A DNA stretch of 64,000 nt, taken from Candidatus Kinetoplastibacterium blastocrithidii (ex Strigomonas culicis) (GTDB lineage Bacteria > Pseudomonadota > Gammaproteobacteria > Burkholderiales > Burkholderiaceae_B). A program made the translations under genes and the position numbers. A model generated the notes under the pieces. The model was not told the DNA's origin and searched no databases. It was given only the letters and a program-made list of their open reading frames with translations. The DNA lies in contig NC_019814.1 in assembly GCF_000319245.1 (NCBI RefSeq), forward strand, positions 496,001-560,000, read 5' to 3'. Shown one piece after another: positions 9,908 through 18,649 of this stretch. Numbering within the stretch: position 1 is the stretch's first letter; each line of letters opens with the position of its first letter.

Positions 9908-10957
9908 ATGACATTTTTTTTACCATGGCAATTAGAATTAGCTGATATATATTTAAGAAAACAAGATAGAATATATTCAAATATAATATATGGTTCAGAT
10001 GGAATAGGGAAATTCGAATTTGTTTTTTCTTATGCTGCTTCTTTGCTTTGTGAAACAAAACATAATACTATTGCATGCGGCAACTGTGTTTCTTGTAATT
10101 TAATCACAAAAAATAATCACCCTGATTTAAAATTTATACATCCAGAATATATGAGCAAGTCTGAAATATTCGCAGGAGATATCAATTTTAGACATATGGC
10201 TGCATCAGAAAATAATAATCTTTCTAGAGAAATTCGTATTCAACAAATACGTGATTTATTACCTTGGTTAAATATAACATCGCATAGAGGTATAAAAAAA
10301 ATCATAGTTATTTATTCTGCTGAATCTTTAAATGATGTTTCTTCTAATGCTTTGTTAAAAATATTAGAAGAGCCTCCATTAGGTGTTGTGTTTTTAATGG
10401 TAACAAATAAGCTACATAGACTATCTCCTACTATTATATCTCGTTGTCAATTAATATATTTACCAATTCCTACAAAAAACAGTTCTTTAAATTGGTTATC
10501 AATGGCTACAGAATCAGATATATCAAATTTAGGAAAATGGCTAATGTTTACAGGAGGAGCTCCCTTAAAATCATTTTTTCTTAGCAGAGATTTGAATGAT
10601 CCATGTTATTCTTGGATAATGAATTTTATTAATCATCTATCACTAAAAGGAGATTTTAAATTATATTCTTTTTTAGATGAAAATTTTGATAAATTATCAT
10701 TATTTGAATGGATTAGTTTTTTTCAGAAGTTTTATTTTGATTTAATGTTACTTAAATTTGGTCAAGATGTTAGATATTTTATAGGAATAAAAAATACAGT
10801 GTTTGAAATATCTAAAAAATTAAATATAGATAATATATTAGATATGCTGCTTTGGTTAAATAAAAAAAATTCATTAATTGTTAATAATAATATTAATGCT
10901 AAACTATTGGTGAATGTTTTATTACAAAAAATAACCACACAAATTAATAAATTATAA
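9908..10957 (+). CDS. holB: DNA polymerase III subunit delta'
   Basis: The delta' subunit is part of the clamp loader that places the beta clamp on DNA. The 349-residue product has the AAA+ fold with a P-loop-like GSDGIGKF at 29-36, zinc-binding cysteines C48, C57, C60 and C63, and a SNALLKILEEPP segment with downstream SRCQ arginine region typical of the gamma/delta' family. The C-terminal third is AT-driven in composition (rich in Ile, Asn and Lys) and poorly conserved, as usual. It begins 5 bases after tmk and ends 2 bases before tatD. Confidence 0.92.
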   Translation: MTFFLPWQLELADIYLRKQDRIYSNIIYGSDGIGKFEFVFSYAASLLCETKHNTIACGNCVSCNLITKNNHPDLKFIHPEYMSKSEIFAGDINFRHMAASENNNLSREIRIQQIRDLLPWLNITSHRGIKKIIVIYSAESLNDVSSNALLKILEEPPLGVVFLMVTNKLHRLSPTIISRCQLIYLPIPTKNSSLNWLSMATESDISNLGKWLMFTGGAPLKSFFLSRDLNDPCYSWIMNFINHLSLKGDFKLYSFLDENFDKLSLFEWISFFQKFYFDLMLLKFGQDVRYFIGIKNTVFEISKKLNIDNILDMLLWLNKKNSLIVNNNINAKLLVNVLLQKITTQINKL

Positions 10958-10959
10958 AT

Positions 10960-11730
10960 ATGTTTATAGACTCTCATTGTCATCTTAATTTCCCAGAACT
11001 ATCTGATAAGATTAATCTTATTCAAGATTCTATGCTTATAAATAGAGTAACACATGCTCTGGTTGTTAGTGTTGGAAAAAAAAGTATTGATTCTTTAATC
11101 AATTTGGTATCAAAGCATGATAACTTACTAGCTTCCGTAGGAACCCATCCAGAATATGGAATTGATGAAGAATTCTCTGTAGATGATATTTGTAGTATTG
11201 CATCTATAAATAAAAAAATAATAGCAATTGGAGAAACTGGTCTTGATTATTATAGAGGCAGTAATTATTTTGAAGTGCAAAAAGAGAGATTTCGTCAACA
11301 TATTCGTGCCGCTAGAATCTTAGGATTGCCATTGATAGTGCATACTCGTTCATCAGCTGTTGATACTATAAGAATATTAAAGGAAGAAAAAGCATATGAA
11401 ATAGGCGGAGTTATGCACTGCTTTACAGAAAGTTGGGATATTGCAAAAGAGGCTATGAATTTAAATTTTTTTATTTCTATATCTGGAATTGTTACATTTA
11501 AAAATGCTACTACAGTTTGTGAATTAGCTTTAAAAACACCGTTAGATAAATTACTGATAGAAACTGATTCGCCTTATCTTACTCCAGAGCCATATAGAGG
11601 CAAGTTAAATGACCCATCAAATGTTTTTTATGTTGCTAAAAAAATTTCTGAATTACGCAATATAGATATTATGGAAGTAGGGAAAAGCTCCACTAAGAAT
11701 TTTTTTGATCTTTTTAAAGTATCAATTTAG
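10960..11730 (+). CDS. tatD: TatD-family metal-dependent hydrolase
   Basis: TatD-family enzymes are amidohydrolase-fold proteins; characterised members act as 3'-5' exonucleases or in D-aminoacyl-tRNA handling. The 256-residue product starts FIDSHCHLNF with the metal-binding histidines H6 and H8, then shows AIGETGLDYYR with the metal-binding glutamate, PLIVHTRSS, GGVMHCFTES and LIETDSPYLTPEPYRGK. All are family motifs. It ends the mltG-tmk-holB-tatD cluster and sits where E. coli has ycfH, so it may be the YcfH paralogue. It converges on lplA with 13 bases between. Confidence 0.92.
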   Translation: MFIDSHCHLNFPELSDKINLIQDSMLINRVTHALVVSVGKKSIDSLINLVSKHDNLLASVGTHPEYGIDEEFSVDDICSIASINKKIIAIGETGLDYYRGSNYFEVQKERFRQHIRAARILGLPLIVHTRSSAVDTIRILKEEKAYEIGGVMHCFTESWDIAKEAMNLNFFISISGIVTFKNATTVCELALKTPLDKLLIETDSPYLTPEPYRGKLNDPSNVFYVAKKISELRNIDIMEVGKSSTKNFFDLFKVSI

Positions 11731-11743
11731 TTTTTTATTCTTA

Positions 11744-12532
11744 TTATTTAACTATATGTAACCAATCATATGTATCAAATTTTTCTTTACAAAGTTTATT
11801 GGCATTAAAAATAGTATCTTCTGATATATCCACAGTATCGATTATTTTATATTTTCTCGAAAAAATATTGATCATATGTTTAATAAAATTAGTTCTCGAC
11901 ATACCAGATTGGCTTATTCCATTTTCTGCTACTCTTTTTTTTGCGCTAGTTATTCCTTTGTCTGATATTTTTTCTTTTCCAATTCTTAATATTTCAACCA
12001 TTTTGCTAGTATCCATTTTATAAGACATGGTTACATGATGTAATATAGCATCAGAAAATCTAGCCTGAGCTGCTCCACCAATTTTTTGGCCAGAAGGTAG
12101 TAATATATCATTTATAGGCTTATAAAATGCTTCTATTCCAATGCTATTTAGAGTTTCTATAATCCAATTATCCAGTAATTGGTATGATTCTTGAAAATTT
12201 AAGTTAGAAACTAAATAATTAGGAATGCTTATAGAGTATGTAATAGAATTTTCTGGTTCCACAAACATAGCACCGCCACCACTTACTCTTCTAACTATTT
12301 TTACATTATGTATTTTTGCTGCTTCCTCATTGATCTCATTTCGAAAGGATTGAAATCTTCCTAATACTACAGCGCTAGAATCCCACTCCCATATCCTAAG
12401 AGTAGGCAAGCGTATGCCTTTATTAACTTCCTCTGTAATTATTGAATCAAGTGCCATATGTAGATTCGGACTTTGAGGACTAGTATGAATTAACTGCCAT
12501 TCACAATCTTCTAGCTTTTTTACTATATTCAT
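11744..12532 (-). CDS. lplA: Lipoate-protein ligase catalytic subunit (LplA, large domain only)
   Basis: The protein activates lipoate with ATP and attaches it to lysines of E2 and GcvH proteins. The 262-residue product holds the catalytic domain: RRVSGGGAMFVEP at 81-93, SITYSI, KPINDIL near 138-144 and GQKIGGAAQAR at 148-158 with the catalytic lysine K150. The C-terminal accessory domain of E. coli LplA is absent; it is instead encoded by the upstream gene at 12529-12810, which overlaps this start by 4 bases (ATGA). This is the two-gene form known from Thermoplasma. An octanoyl-transfer role cannot be excluded. Confidence 0.85.
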   Translation of the reverse strand: MNIVKKLEDCEWQLIHTSPQSPNLHMALDSIITEEVNKGIRLPTLRIWEWDSSAVVLGRFQSFRNEINEEAAKIHNVKIVRRVSGGGAMFVEPENSITYSISIPNYLVSNLNFQESYQLLDNWIIETLNSIGIEAFYKPINDILLPSGQKIGGAAQARFSDAILHHVTMSYKMDTSKMVEILRIGKEKISDKGITSAKKRVAENGISQSGMSRTNFIKHMINIFSRKYKIIDTVDISEDTIFNANKLCKEKFDTYDWLHIVK

Positions 12533-12810
12533 ACAATAGCTCTTTTAATTGCTGTCGCGATATCTATAGAAGAAAACCCGAACATTTTAACATTTTTGTC
12601 TAGCGATGCGTCTATTATGTTTTTTATCTCTAATTCGTTTAAATATATGGAAAGTCCATTTAATTTATTATTTAACACATCTAAAAATTCTGGAGGCTCT
12701 AAGAAAAAATCACCACTAATCTGAACATTTTTAAATTTTTTATCTTTAGTTATTTCAAAATCAATTTTTATTAATTTTCCATTAGGAACTTTATATCCAA
12801 CATGAATCAC
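12529..12810 (-). CDS. Lipoate-protein ligase accessory subunit (LplB-like small domain)
   Basis: The 93-residue product resembles the C-terminal domain of lipoate ligases that exists as a separate protein, LplB, in Thermoplasma acidophilum. It shows the PNGKLIKIDFEITKDKKFK beginning (about 9-27), then VQISGDFFLEPPEFLD (about 29-44) and a C-terminal GFSSIDIATAIKRAI segment. In the Thermoplasma system the small subunit is needed for lipoyl-AMP formation. The 4-base overlap with lplA and shared direction support a two-subunit enzyme. It follows guaA after 66 bases on the same strand and may be read through from it. Confidence 0.75.
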   Translation of the reverse strand: MIHVGYKVPNGKLIKIDFEITKDKKFKNVQISGDFFLEPPEFLDVLNNKLNGLSIYLNELEIKNIIDASLDKNVKMFGFSSIDIATAIKRAIV

Positions 12811-12876
12811 ATTAATACCTATATAGTTAAAGAAAAACTTAAACTTTACATAATATATATTATACGCATAGAAAAA

Positions 12877-14463
12877 TTATTCCCATTCTACAGTCGCAGG
12901 TGGTTTGTTGGAAATATCATAAACAACTCTGTTAATACCATGCGCCTCATTAATTATTCTTGATGATATTTTTGATAGCAAATCAAATGGCAATTGAAAC
13001 CAATCGGCAGTCATGAAATCATTAGTTTTTATAGCTCTTAAAGCAATAACATATTCATATGTGCGATTATCTCCCATTACTCCAACTGATTTAATTGGTA
13101 AAAATACAGCAAAAGCCTGTGATATAGAATCATACCATGGTTTATTTGTTTCTTTATTTATATTGTTTTTTAGTTCTTCAATAAAAATATTATCAGCTTT
13201 TTTAAGAAGATCTAAAAATTCTAGTTTTACTTCTCCTATAATTCTTACTCCCAACCCAGGGCCAGGAAAAGGATGACGAAAAAGCATTTCATCATCTAAT
13301 CCTAGCTCTTTTCCTAATTTTCTTACTTCATCTTTAAATAAATGTTTAAGAGGCTCTAAAAGTTTTAAACTCATTTTTTCTGGAAGTCCACCAACATTAT
13401 GATGAGATTTTATAACCTTTTTACCGTGAGAAGATTCTATTATGTCTGGATATATAGTTCCTTGAGCTAGCCAACAGACATCTTTAATTTTATTGGCTTC
13501 TTTTTGAAAAACATTGACAAATTCATTTCCAATAATTTTTCTTTTTAGTTCTGGATCAATTATACCATTCAGCTTCTTAATAAATGTTTCTGAGCTATCT
13601 ACGTAAATAATATTTATTTTTAAATTTTCAGAAAACAATTTTTTTACTTGTTTTGATTCCTCAAAACGCATTAGACCATTATCTACAAAAATACATGTCA
13701 ACTGATCTTTTATAGCCCTATGTATTAATATAGCTGCTACGGAAGAATCCACACCTCCGGATAACCCTAGTATTACTTTATCTTTCCCAACTAAAGATTT
13801 TATTTCTTCTATGCTTTTATCAATATAATTAGGCATACTCCATCTTAAATTACATTTGCATATATTAATCACAAATCTTTTTAATATTTCGTATCCCTGA
13901 ATAGTATGTGTGACTTCTGGATGGAATTGTAATGCATAAAGATTTCTATCTATATCTTCCATTCCTGCTATAGAGGATGTTGTTCTTGAATATGCTATCT
14001 TTTTAAATCCTTTAGGTAGAACTGTTACAGTATCAGCATGACTCATCCATACTTTTAATATTTTTTCATTATTTTCTGTATAAAAATCACTAATATTTCC
14101 TAATAATTGACTATTTCCACAATTTATTACTTCTGTATAGCCAAATTCCCTATTTTTTGAACTGTTAACCATGCCTCCTAATTCCATAGCCATAGCTTGC
14201 ATGCCATAACATATTCCTAGTACAGGAATACCAATCTGAAATATGGATAAAGGCAATTTTAATTTTAAATCTTCTTCATAAGCAGAAGCAAAACTACCTG
14301 ATAATATTATTCCTTTTAATCCTTTGGTTATATGTTTTTGTATTATTTCTTCACTTATATCATTAGATTCCACCTCAGTGTAAACACCTATTTCTCTTAT
14401 GCGACGGGCAATAAGTTGTGTAACCTGTGATCCATAATCAATTACTAAAATGTGTTGATTCAT
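12877..14463 (-). CDS. guaA: GMP synthase (glutamine-hydrolysing)
   Basis: GuaA converts XMP to GMP with ammonia from glutamine. The 528-residue product has the class I amidotransferase domain with C85 in GICYGMQ, H181 and E183 in FHPEV, then the PP-loop synthetase domain with SGGVDS at 235-240, and a C-terminal dimerisation domain ending KPPATVEWE, the conserved end. The gene lies 30 bases after guaB in the standard guaB-guaA operon. With purA and purB elsewhere in the window it completes both branches from IMP. Confidence 0.97.
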   Translation of the reverse strand: MNQHILVIDYGSQVTQLIARRIREIGVYTEVESNDISEEIIQKHITKGLKGIILSGSFASAYEEDLKLKLPLSIFQIGIPVLGICYGMQAMAMELGGMVNSSKNREFGYTEVINCGNSQLLGNISDFYTENNEKILKVWMSHADTVTVLPKGFKKIAYSRTTSSIAGMEDIDRNLYALQFHPEVTHTIQGYEILKRFVINICKCNLRWSMPNYIDKSIEEIKSLVGKDKVILGLSGGVDSSVAAILIHRAIKDQLTCIFVDNGLMRFEESKQVKKLFSENLKINIIYVDSSETFIKKLNGIIDPELKRKIIGNEFVNVFQKEANKIKDVCWLAQGTIYPDIIESSHGKKVIKSHHNVGGLPEKMSLKLLEPLKHLFKDEVRKLGKELGLDDEMLFRHPFPGPGLGVRIIGEVKLEFLDLLKKADNIFIEELKNNINKETNKPWYDSISQAFAVFLPIKSVGVMGDNRTYEYVIALRAIKTNDFMTADWFQLPFDLLSKISSRIINEAHGINRVVYDISNKPPATVEWE

Positions 14464-14493
14464 ATATAAAATTTATCTATCTATAATGTTTTA

Positions 14494-15951
14494 TTAATCT
14501 GATCTATAATTAGGCGCTTCTTTAGTAATATTTATATCATGCACATGAGACTCGTATATTCCAGATGATGTAATTTCAACAAATTCTGTGTTCTCTTGCA
14601 TGTCATTTATAGAAGAACAACCACAATAGCCCATAGAAGCACGTAGACCACCTATAAGTTGATATATTATTGATATAACACTTCCCTTATAAGCAACCCT
14701 TCCCTCAACTCCTTCGGGTACTAATTTATCAGTACTTTTATTGCTCTGGAAGTATCTATCTGCAGATCCATCTGCCATAGCACCAATACTACCCATGCCT
14801 CTATAAGATTTATAAGTTCTTCCTTTAAATATTGTAATTTCTCCAGGTGCCTCTTCTGTTCCTGCAAAAATACTTCCCATCATACATGAAGAAGCACCGG
14901 CAGCTATAGATTTGGCTATATCTCCAGAATATCTAATTCCGCCATCAGCTATTATTGGAATGTTAGATCCCTTTATTGCTTTAGATACATCTGATATTGC
15001 TGTTATTTGAGGTATTCCAACTCCAGATATAATTCTAGTAGTACAGATAGATCCTGGACCTATTCCGACTTTTATGCCATCAGCTCCGTGTTCTATTAGG
15101 CTTTTTGCAGCAGCTCCAGTAGCAACATTACCACCTATTACTTCTAAATTAGGAAAATTATTTTTTATCCATTTAATCCTATCTAGAACTCCTCTAGAAT
15201 GTCCATGTGCTGTATCCACAACTATAACGTCAACACCTGATACTACAAGTGCTTCGACTCTTTCTTCAGTTCCTGGATTAATGCCTACAGCTGCTCCAAC
15301 TATTAATTGCCCCCTAGAATCTTTGCTTGCAATTGGGTGCTCAGTATTCTTAACTATATCCTTAACAGTAGCTAAACCTCTTAGTTTAAAATCATCATTT
15401 ACTATAAGTACTCTTTCAAGTCGATGTTTATGCATCAAAGATTTAGCTTCTTCTAATGTGGCCCCTTCTTTCATTATCACCAAACGTTCTTTTGGAGTCA
15501 TGATATTTCTTAAGGGTTGACTAAGATTATCCTCAAATCTTAGATCACGGTTAGTAATAATTCCTATAACTGTATCATTCTCTACCACAGGTAATCCTGA
15601 AATTCCAAATTTCTTTTGCAGAGATATAGCATCTCCAACTTTCATTTCCGGAGTTACTGTTATTGGATCTATAACTATGCCAAATTCATGTCTTTTGACA
15701 CAAGAAACTTCTTTAGCTTGTTCTTCTATTGTTAGATTTTTATGGACTATCCCTATACCTCCTTCTTGGGCAAGAGCTATTGCTAGACTTGATTCTGTTA
15801 CAGTATCCATTGCAGCTGATACTAATGGTATGTTAAGACTAATATTTTTTGTTAATTTAGTTAATAAAGAAGCATCTTTAGGTAAAACTTCAGAGTATGA
15901 TGGTACCAATAAGACATCATCGAATGTAAGGGCTTTTTTAGATATGCGCAT
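14494..15951 (-). CDS. guaB: IMP dehydrogenase
   Basis: GuaB oxidises IMP to XMP with NAD, the committed step to GMP. The 485-residue product has the barrel catalytic domain split by two CBS domains at about 95-205. The catalytic loop [11 protein letters not shown] has the nucleophile C303. [20 protein letters not shown] and the flap segment with [15 protein letters not shown] follow. Length is normal and no CBS deletion is seen, unlike some reduced genomes. It starts a guaB-guaA operon; a strong terminator upstream (15995-16046) separates it from ybdD-cstA. Confidence 0.97.
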   Translation of the reverse strand: MRISKKALTFDDVLLVPSYSEVLPKDASLLTKLTKNISLNIPLVSAAMDTVTESSLAIALAQEGGIGIVHKNLTIEEQAKEVSCVKRHEFGIVIDPITVTPEMKVGDAISLQKKFGISGLPVVENDTVIGIITNRDLRFEDNLSQPLRNIMTPKERLVIMKEGATLEEAKSLMHKHRLERVLIVNDDFKLRGLATVKDIVKNTEHPIASKDSRGQLIVGAAVGINPGTEERVEALVVSGVDVIVVDTAHGHSRGVLDRIKWIKNNFPNLEVIGGNVATGAAAKSLIEHGADGIKVGIGPGSICTTRIISGVGIPQITAISDVSKAIKGSNIPIIADGGIRYSGDIAKSIAAGASSCMMGSIFAGTEEAPGEITIFKGRTYKSYRGMGSIGAMADGSADRYFQSNKSTDKLVPEGVEGRVAYKGSVISIIYQLIGGLRASMGYCGCSSINDMQENTEFVEITSSGIYESHVHDINITKEAPNYRSD

Positions 15952-15994
15952 CGTAAGTACTTTAAGGTTATATTCCTAAAATTGTACTTTATAT

Positions 15995-16046
15995 ATTACC
16001 AATAAAAAAGCGCGACCTATTAAAGTCACGCTTTTTTATTGGTAAT
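15995..16046. terminator. Strong bidirectional terminator between ybdD and guaB
   Basis: Two 22-base arms (15995-16016 and 16025-16046) pair with a single mismatch around an 8-base loop. The inner part pairs AAAAAAGCG with CGCTTTTTT, so each strand ends with a U run within the outer stem. It would end the cstA-ybdD transcript before guaB. Confidence 0.85.
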
Positions 16047-16064
16047 ATTCAAATTATTATTTTT

Positions 16065-16274
16065 TCAGCAACATTTAGCATTCCCATTAGATCCATACCT
16101 AGAGTTCTGACATGTTTTAAAGAATTCTTCATACGGCATTGGTTCTTTATCAGGATGCTTATTTTTCATATGGTTAATATAATTTTCATAACTATGAATC
16201 CCAACCATTAATCTAAGAGTATCACCGAGATACTTGCTTGCTGTTATAGCTCTTTTACCAAAATTAAATAACAT
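16065..16274 (-). CDS. ybdD: YbdD/YjiX-family small protein, partner of CstA
   Basis: The 69-residue product belongs to the YbdD/YjiX family of small proteins encoded next to CstA/BtsT pyruvate transporters. The sequence shows the family pattern: SKYLGDTLRLMVG (about 13-25), YENYINHMKNKHPDKEPM (about 30-47), YEEFF, and the C-terminal RYGSNGNAKCC with a terminal cysteine pair. In Enterobacteria such proteins are needed for efficient pyruvate uptake by the transporter. It lies 9 bases after cstA on the same strand, so the two are one operon. Confidence 0.88.
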   Translation of the reverse strand: MLFNFGKRAITASKYLGDTLRLMVGIHSYENYINHMKNKHPDKEPMPYEEFFKTCQNSRYGSNGNAKCC

Positions 16275-16283
16275 CTAATTTTC

Positions 16284-18338
16284 CTATAACTTAGATTCTA
16301 TGCAGGTTGGATTAATATTTTTCCTTGCTTCAAATATAGATTTAACCCCATAGAACATTATGCTTATAACTACTAACATAAACAATGAACATAAAATAGC
16401 ATTTACATAGTCATTAGTTATTATTGTTTGCATTTCAGCGATTGATCCCGCAGGAAATAATATATTTCCTTGAATAATTGCTTCTTTAAATAGCCTTGCA
16501 TGAGATATAAAACCGATATTAGGGTTAACATCAAATAATTTTTGCCATCCAGCAAATAATGTGCATATTAAAAGCCATACAGTTGGTATTATAGTTACCC
16601 AAGCATATTTATCTCGTTTCATCTTAAATAAAACAACTGTACTCATTATTAGAGCTATAGCTGCCAACATTTGATTTGCCATTCCAAATAATGGCCATAA
16701 AGTATTTATACCTCCAAGAGGATCTTCTACACCTTGATATAGAAAATAACCCCATGATGCTACACAAAGGCTAGTTGCTAGTATACTCGCAAAAATCGAA
16801 TCGGTACGTTTTAACGATGGAGCAAATGTTCCTAGTAGATCTTGCAACATAAATCTTCCGGATCTAGTGCCAGCATCAACTGCTGTTAATATAAACAATG
16901 CTTCGAATAATATAGCAAAATGATACCAAAAACCCATCATTGAAGGTCCACCAATTAATTGATGGAATATATGAGCCATGCAAACAGCTAAAGTAGGAGC
17001 TCCTCCTACTCTTGATATGATAGTTGGTTCGCCAACATTTTGTGCGATTTGTATCAGCTCATCTGGCTTTATTATGAAACCCCAATTTGATATAACTTGG
17101 GCAACCTCTTCTGGAGTTGTTCCTATGAAAGCTGCTGGGCTATTCATTGCATAATATACACCTGGGTCTATTATGCATGCTGCTATCAAGGCCATAATAG
17201 CAACAAAAGACTCCATAATCATGCTTCCATAACCAATATACCTTGTTTGAATCTCATTTTCTATTAACTTGGGAGTGGTACCAGAGGCTATCAAAGCATG
17301 AAATCCAGAAACAGCGCCACATGCAATTGTAATAAATAAGAATGGAAATAATTTGCCTGACCAAACAGGACCATTACCATCAGCAAATTGCGACACAAAT
17401 GCAGGCATCTTAATCTCTGGTGCTACTATGATTATACCCGCAGCCAAACCTAATATAGTTCCTATTTTTAGAAAAGTCGACAAATAATCACGGGGAGCAA
17501 GCAATAACCATATTGGTAATACAGACGCTATAAAACCATAACCGATCAATATCCATGTAAGTGTTTTTCCATCCCAATCAAATATATATGACAATGTTTG
17601 ATTAGTCATAGCTTCTTGCCCAAATACTATTGCAGCCATGAGCAATGCGAATCCAATAATTGATATTTCTCCAATTCTACCTGGTCTTATATATCGTAAA
17701 TAAATACCCATAAAGAAAGCGATTGGAACGGTTGAAGATACAGTAAAGGCTCCCCAAGGAGAGTGAGTTAAAGCTTTAACAACTATTAATGCTAATACTG
17801 CTAGTATTATAATCATTATAATGAACGTGCCAAATAAAGCTATTAACCCTGGTATTGGACCTAGTTCTGATTTTATTATTTCACCTAATGATTTGCCATC
17901 ACGTCTTGTTGATATAAACAAGACTATGAAATCTTGTACAGCTCCAACAAAAACAACACCAGCAAGAATCCATAACATCCCTGGCAAATAACCAATTTGA
18001 GCTGCTAATACTGGCCCTACTAATGGACCAGCGCCTGCTATTGCTGCAAAATGATGACCAAATAATACATGTTTATTAGTTGGGACATAATCTATTCCAT
18101 CATTAAATCTCCAAGCTGGACTTAATCTCTCATGGTTTAATTGGAATACTTTTTCTGCAATAAATTTACTATAATATCTATAAGCTATTAAATATACGCA
18201 TATGGAAGCTGTCAAAATCCACAAAGCATTTATAGTTTCACCTCGATTTAAAGCAATAACTCCCAGGGAAGATGCGCCTAGAATTGAAATTGCTATCCAA
18301 ATTAGGTGCTTACCAAAGCTCCTACTACTACTTTGCAT
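16284..18338 (-). CDS. cstA: Carbon starvation protein CstA (pyruvate transporter family)
   Basis: CstA/BtsT-family members are proton-coupled pyruvate transporters of the inner membrane; older work suggested peptide uptake. The 684-residue product is highly hydrophobic with many membrane segments. The N-terminal signature FNDGIDYVPTNKHVLFGHHF (83-102) and the next stretch AAIAGAGPLVGPVLAAQIGY (103-122) are the family's best conserved parts; GGAPTLAVCMAHIFHQ lies in the second half. Length is close to the usual 690-700. It is followed by ybdD. A perfect 17-bp inverted repeat lies 96-139 bases upstream of the start. Retention in a small genome suggests pyruvate import matters. Confidence 0.93.
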   Translation of the reverse strand: MQSSSRSFGKHLIWIAISILGASSLGVIALNRGETINALWILTASICVYLIAYRYYSKFIAEKVFQLNHERLSPAWRFNDGIDYVPTNKHVLFGHHFAAIAGAGPLVGPVLAAQIGYLPGMLWILAGVVFVGAVQDFIVLFISTRRDGKSLGEIIKSELGPIPGLIALFGTFIIMIIILAVLALIVVKALTHSPWGAFTVSSTVPIAFFMGIYLRYIRPGRIGEISIIGFALLMAAIVFGQEAMTNQTLSYIFDWDGKTLTWILIGYGFIASVLPIWLLLAPRDYLSTFLKIGTILGLAAGIIIVAPEIKMPAFVSQFADGNGPVWSGKLFPFLFITIACGAVSGFHALIASGTTPKLIENEIQTRYIGYGSMIMESFVAIMALIAACIIDPGVYYAMNSPAAFIGTTPEEVAQVISNWGFIIKPDELIQIAQNVGEPTIISRVGGAPTLAVCMAHIFHQLIGGPSMMGFWYHFAILFEALFILTAVDAGTRSGRFMLQDLLGTFAPSLKRTDSIFASILATSLCVASWGYFLYQGVEDPLGGINTLWPLFGMANQMLAAIALIMSTVVLFKMKRDKYAWVTIIPTVWLLICTLFAGWQKLFDVNPNIGFISHARLFKEAIIQGNILFPAGSIAEMQTIITNDYVNAILCSLFMLVVISIMFYGVKSIFEARKNINPTCIESKL

Positions 18339-18649
18339 AATAATTAACTCCTCTCGTATGAAATAATTTCAACGAAGCTTAGACTCTGAGAATAGTATTT
18401 TCTCAGTAAGTGTTGTTTATAAGGAACAGCCGAAACAATCTCACAAAATTTGATGAAGATAAATTTTGTGAGATTGTAATAATTCAGTCTATTTTAAAAT
18501 CTATGGATATTTATTCGGATATCGTGAAACTCTCCCCAATTAAACTTATAGTTAGTATCGAAGAATTATATGGCACTGTGTTGATGAATGCACGGAATTT
18601 TTAAAATTATTGTAACAAAACTGGATTGTTTTTATATAAGCATTACTAT
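18339..18649. other. 311-base gap between recG and cstA
   Basis: Both flanking genes read on the minus strand, so this is the cstA leader and recG trailer. It contains the inverted repeat at 18435-18477. A 64-codon plus-strand frame (18410-18604) exists, but I recognise no family in it and it runs through the inverted repeat; I do not call it a gene. A GAGGAG-like ribosome site lies just upstream of the cstA start on the minus strand (around 18346-18352). Confidence 0.6.
18435..18477. promoter_or_regulatory. Perfect 17-bp hairpin upstream of cstA
   Basis: Arms 18435-18451 and 18461-18477 are exact reverse complements (ACAATCTCACAAAATTT and its complement) around a 9-base loop. On the minus strand it is followed by only a short U run (UUU), so it is either a recG terminator of moderate quality or a structured element in the cstA leader. 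Confidence 0.7.

Noticed and set aside
15074-15520. 148-codon plus-strand ORF inside guaB
   Set aside because: Antisense shadow of the strongly conserved guaB gene, rich in Ser/Thr/Leu as expected from the complement.
18410-18604. 64-codon plus-strand ORF between cstA and recG
   Set aside because: No recognisable family, no clear ribosome site, and it runs through a perfect inverted repeat that explains its sequence pattern; such lengths occur by chance in gaps like this.
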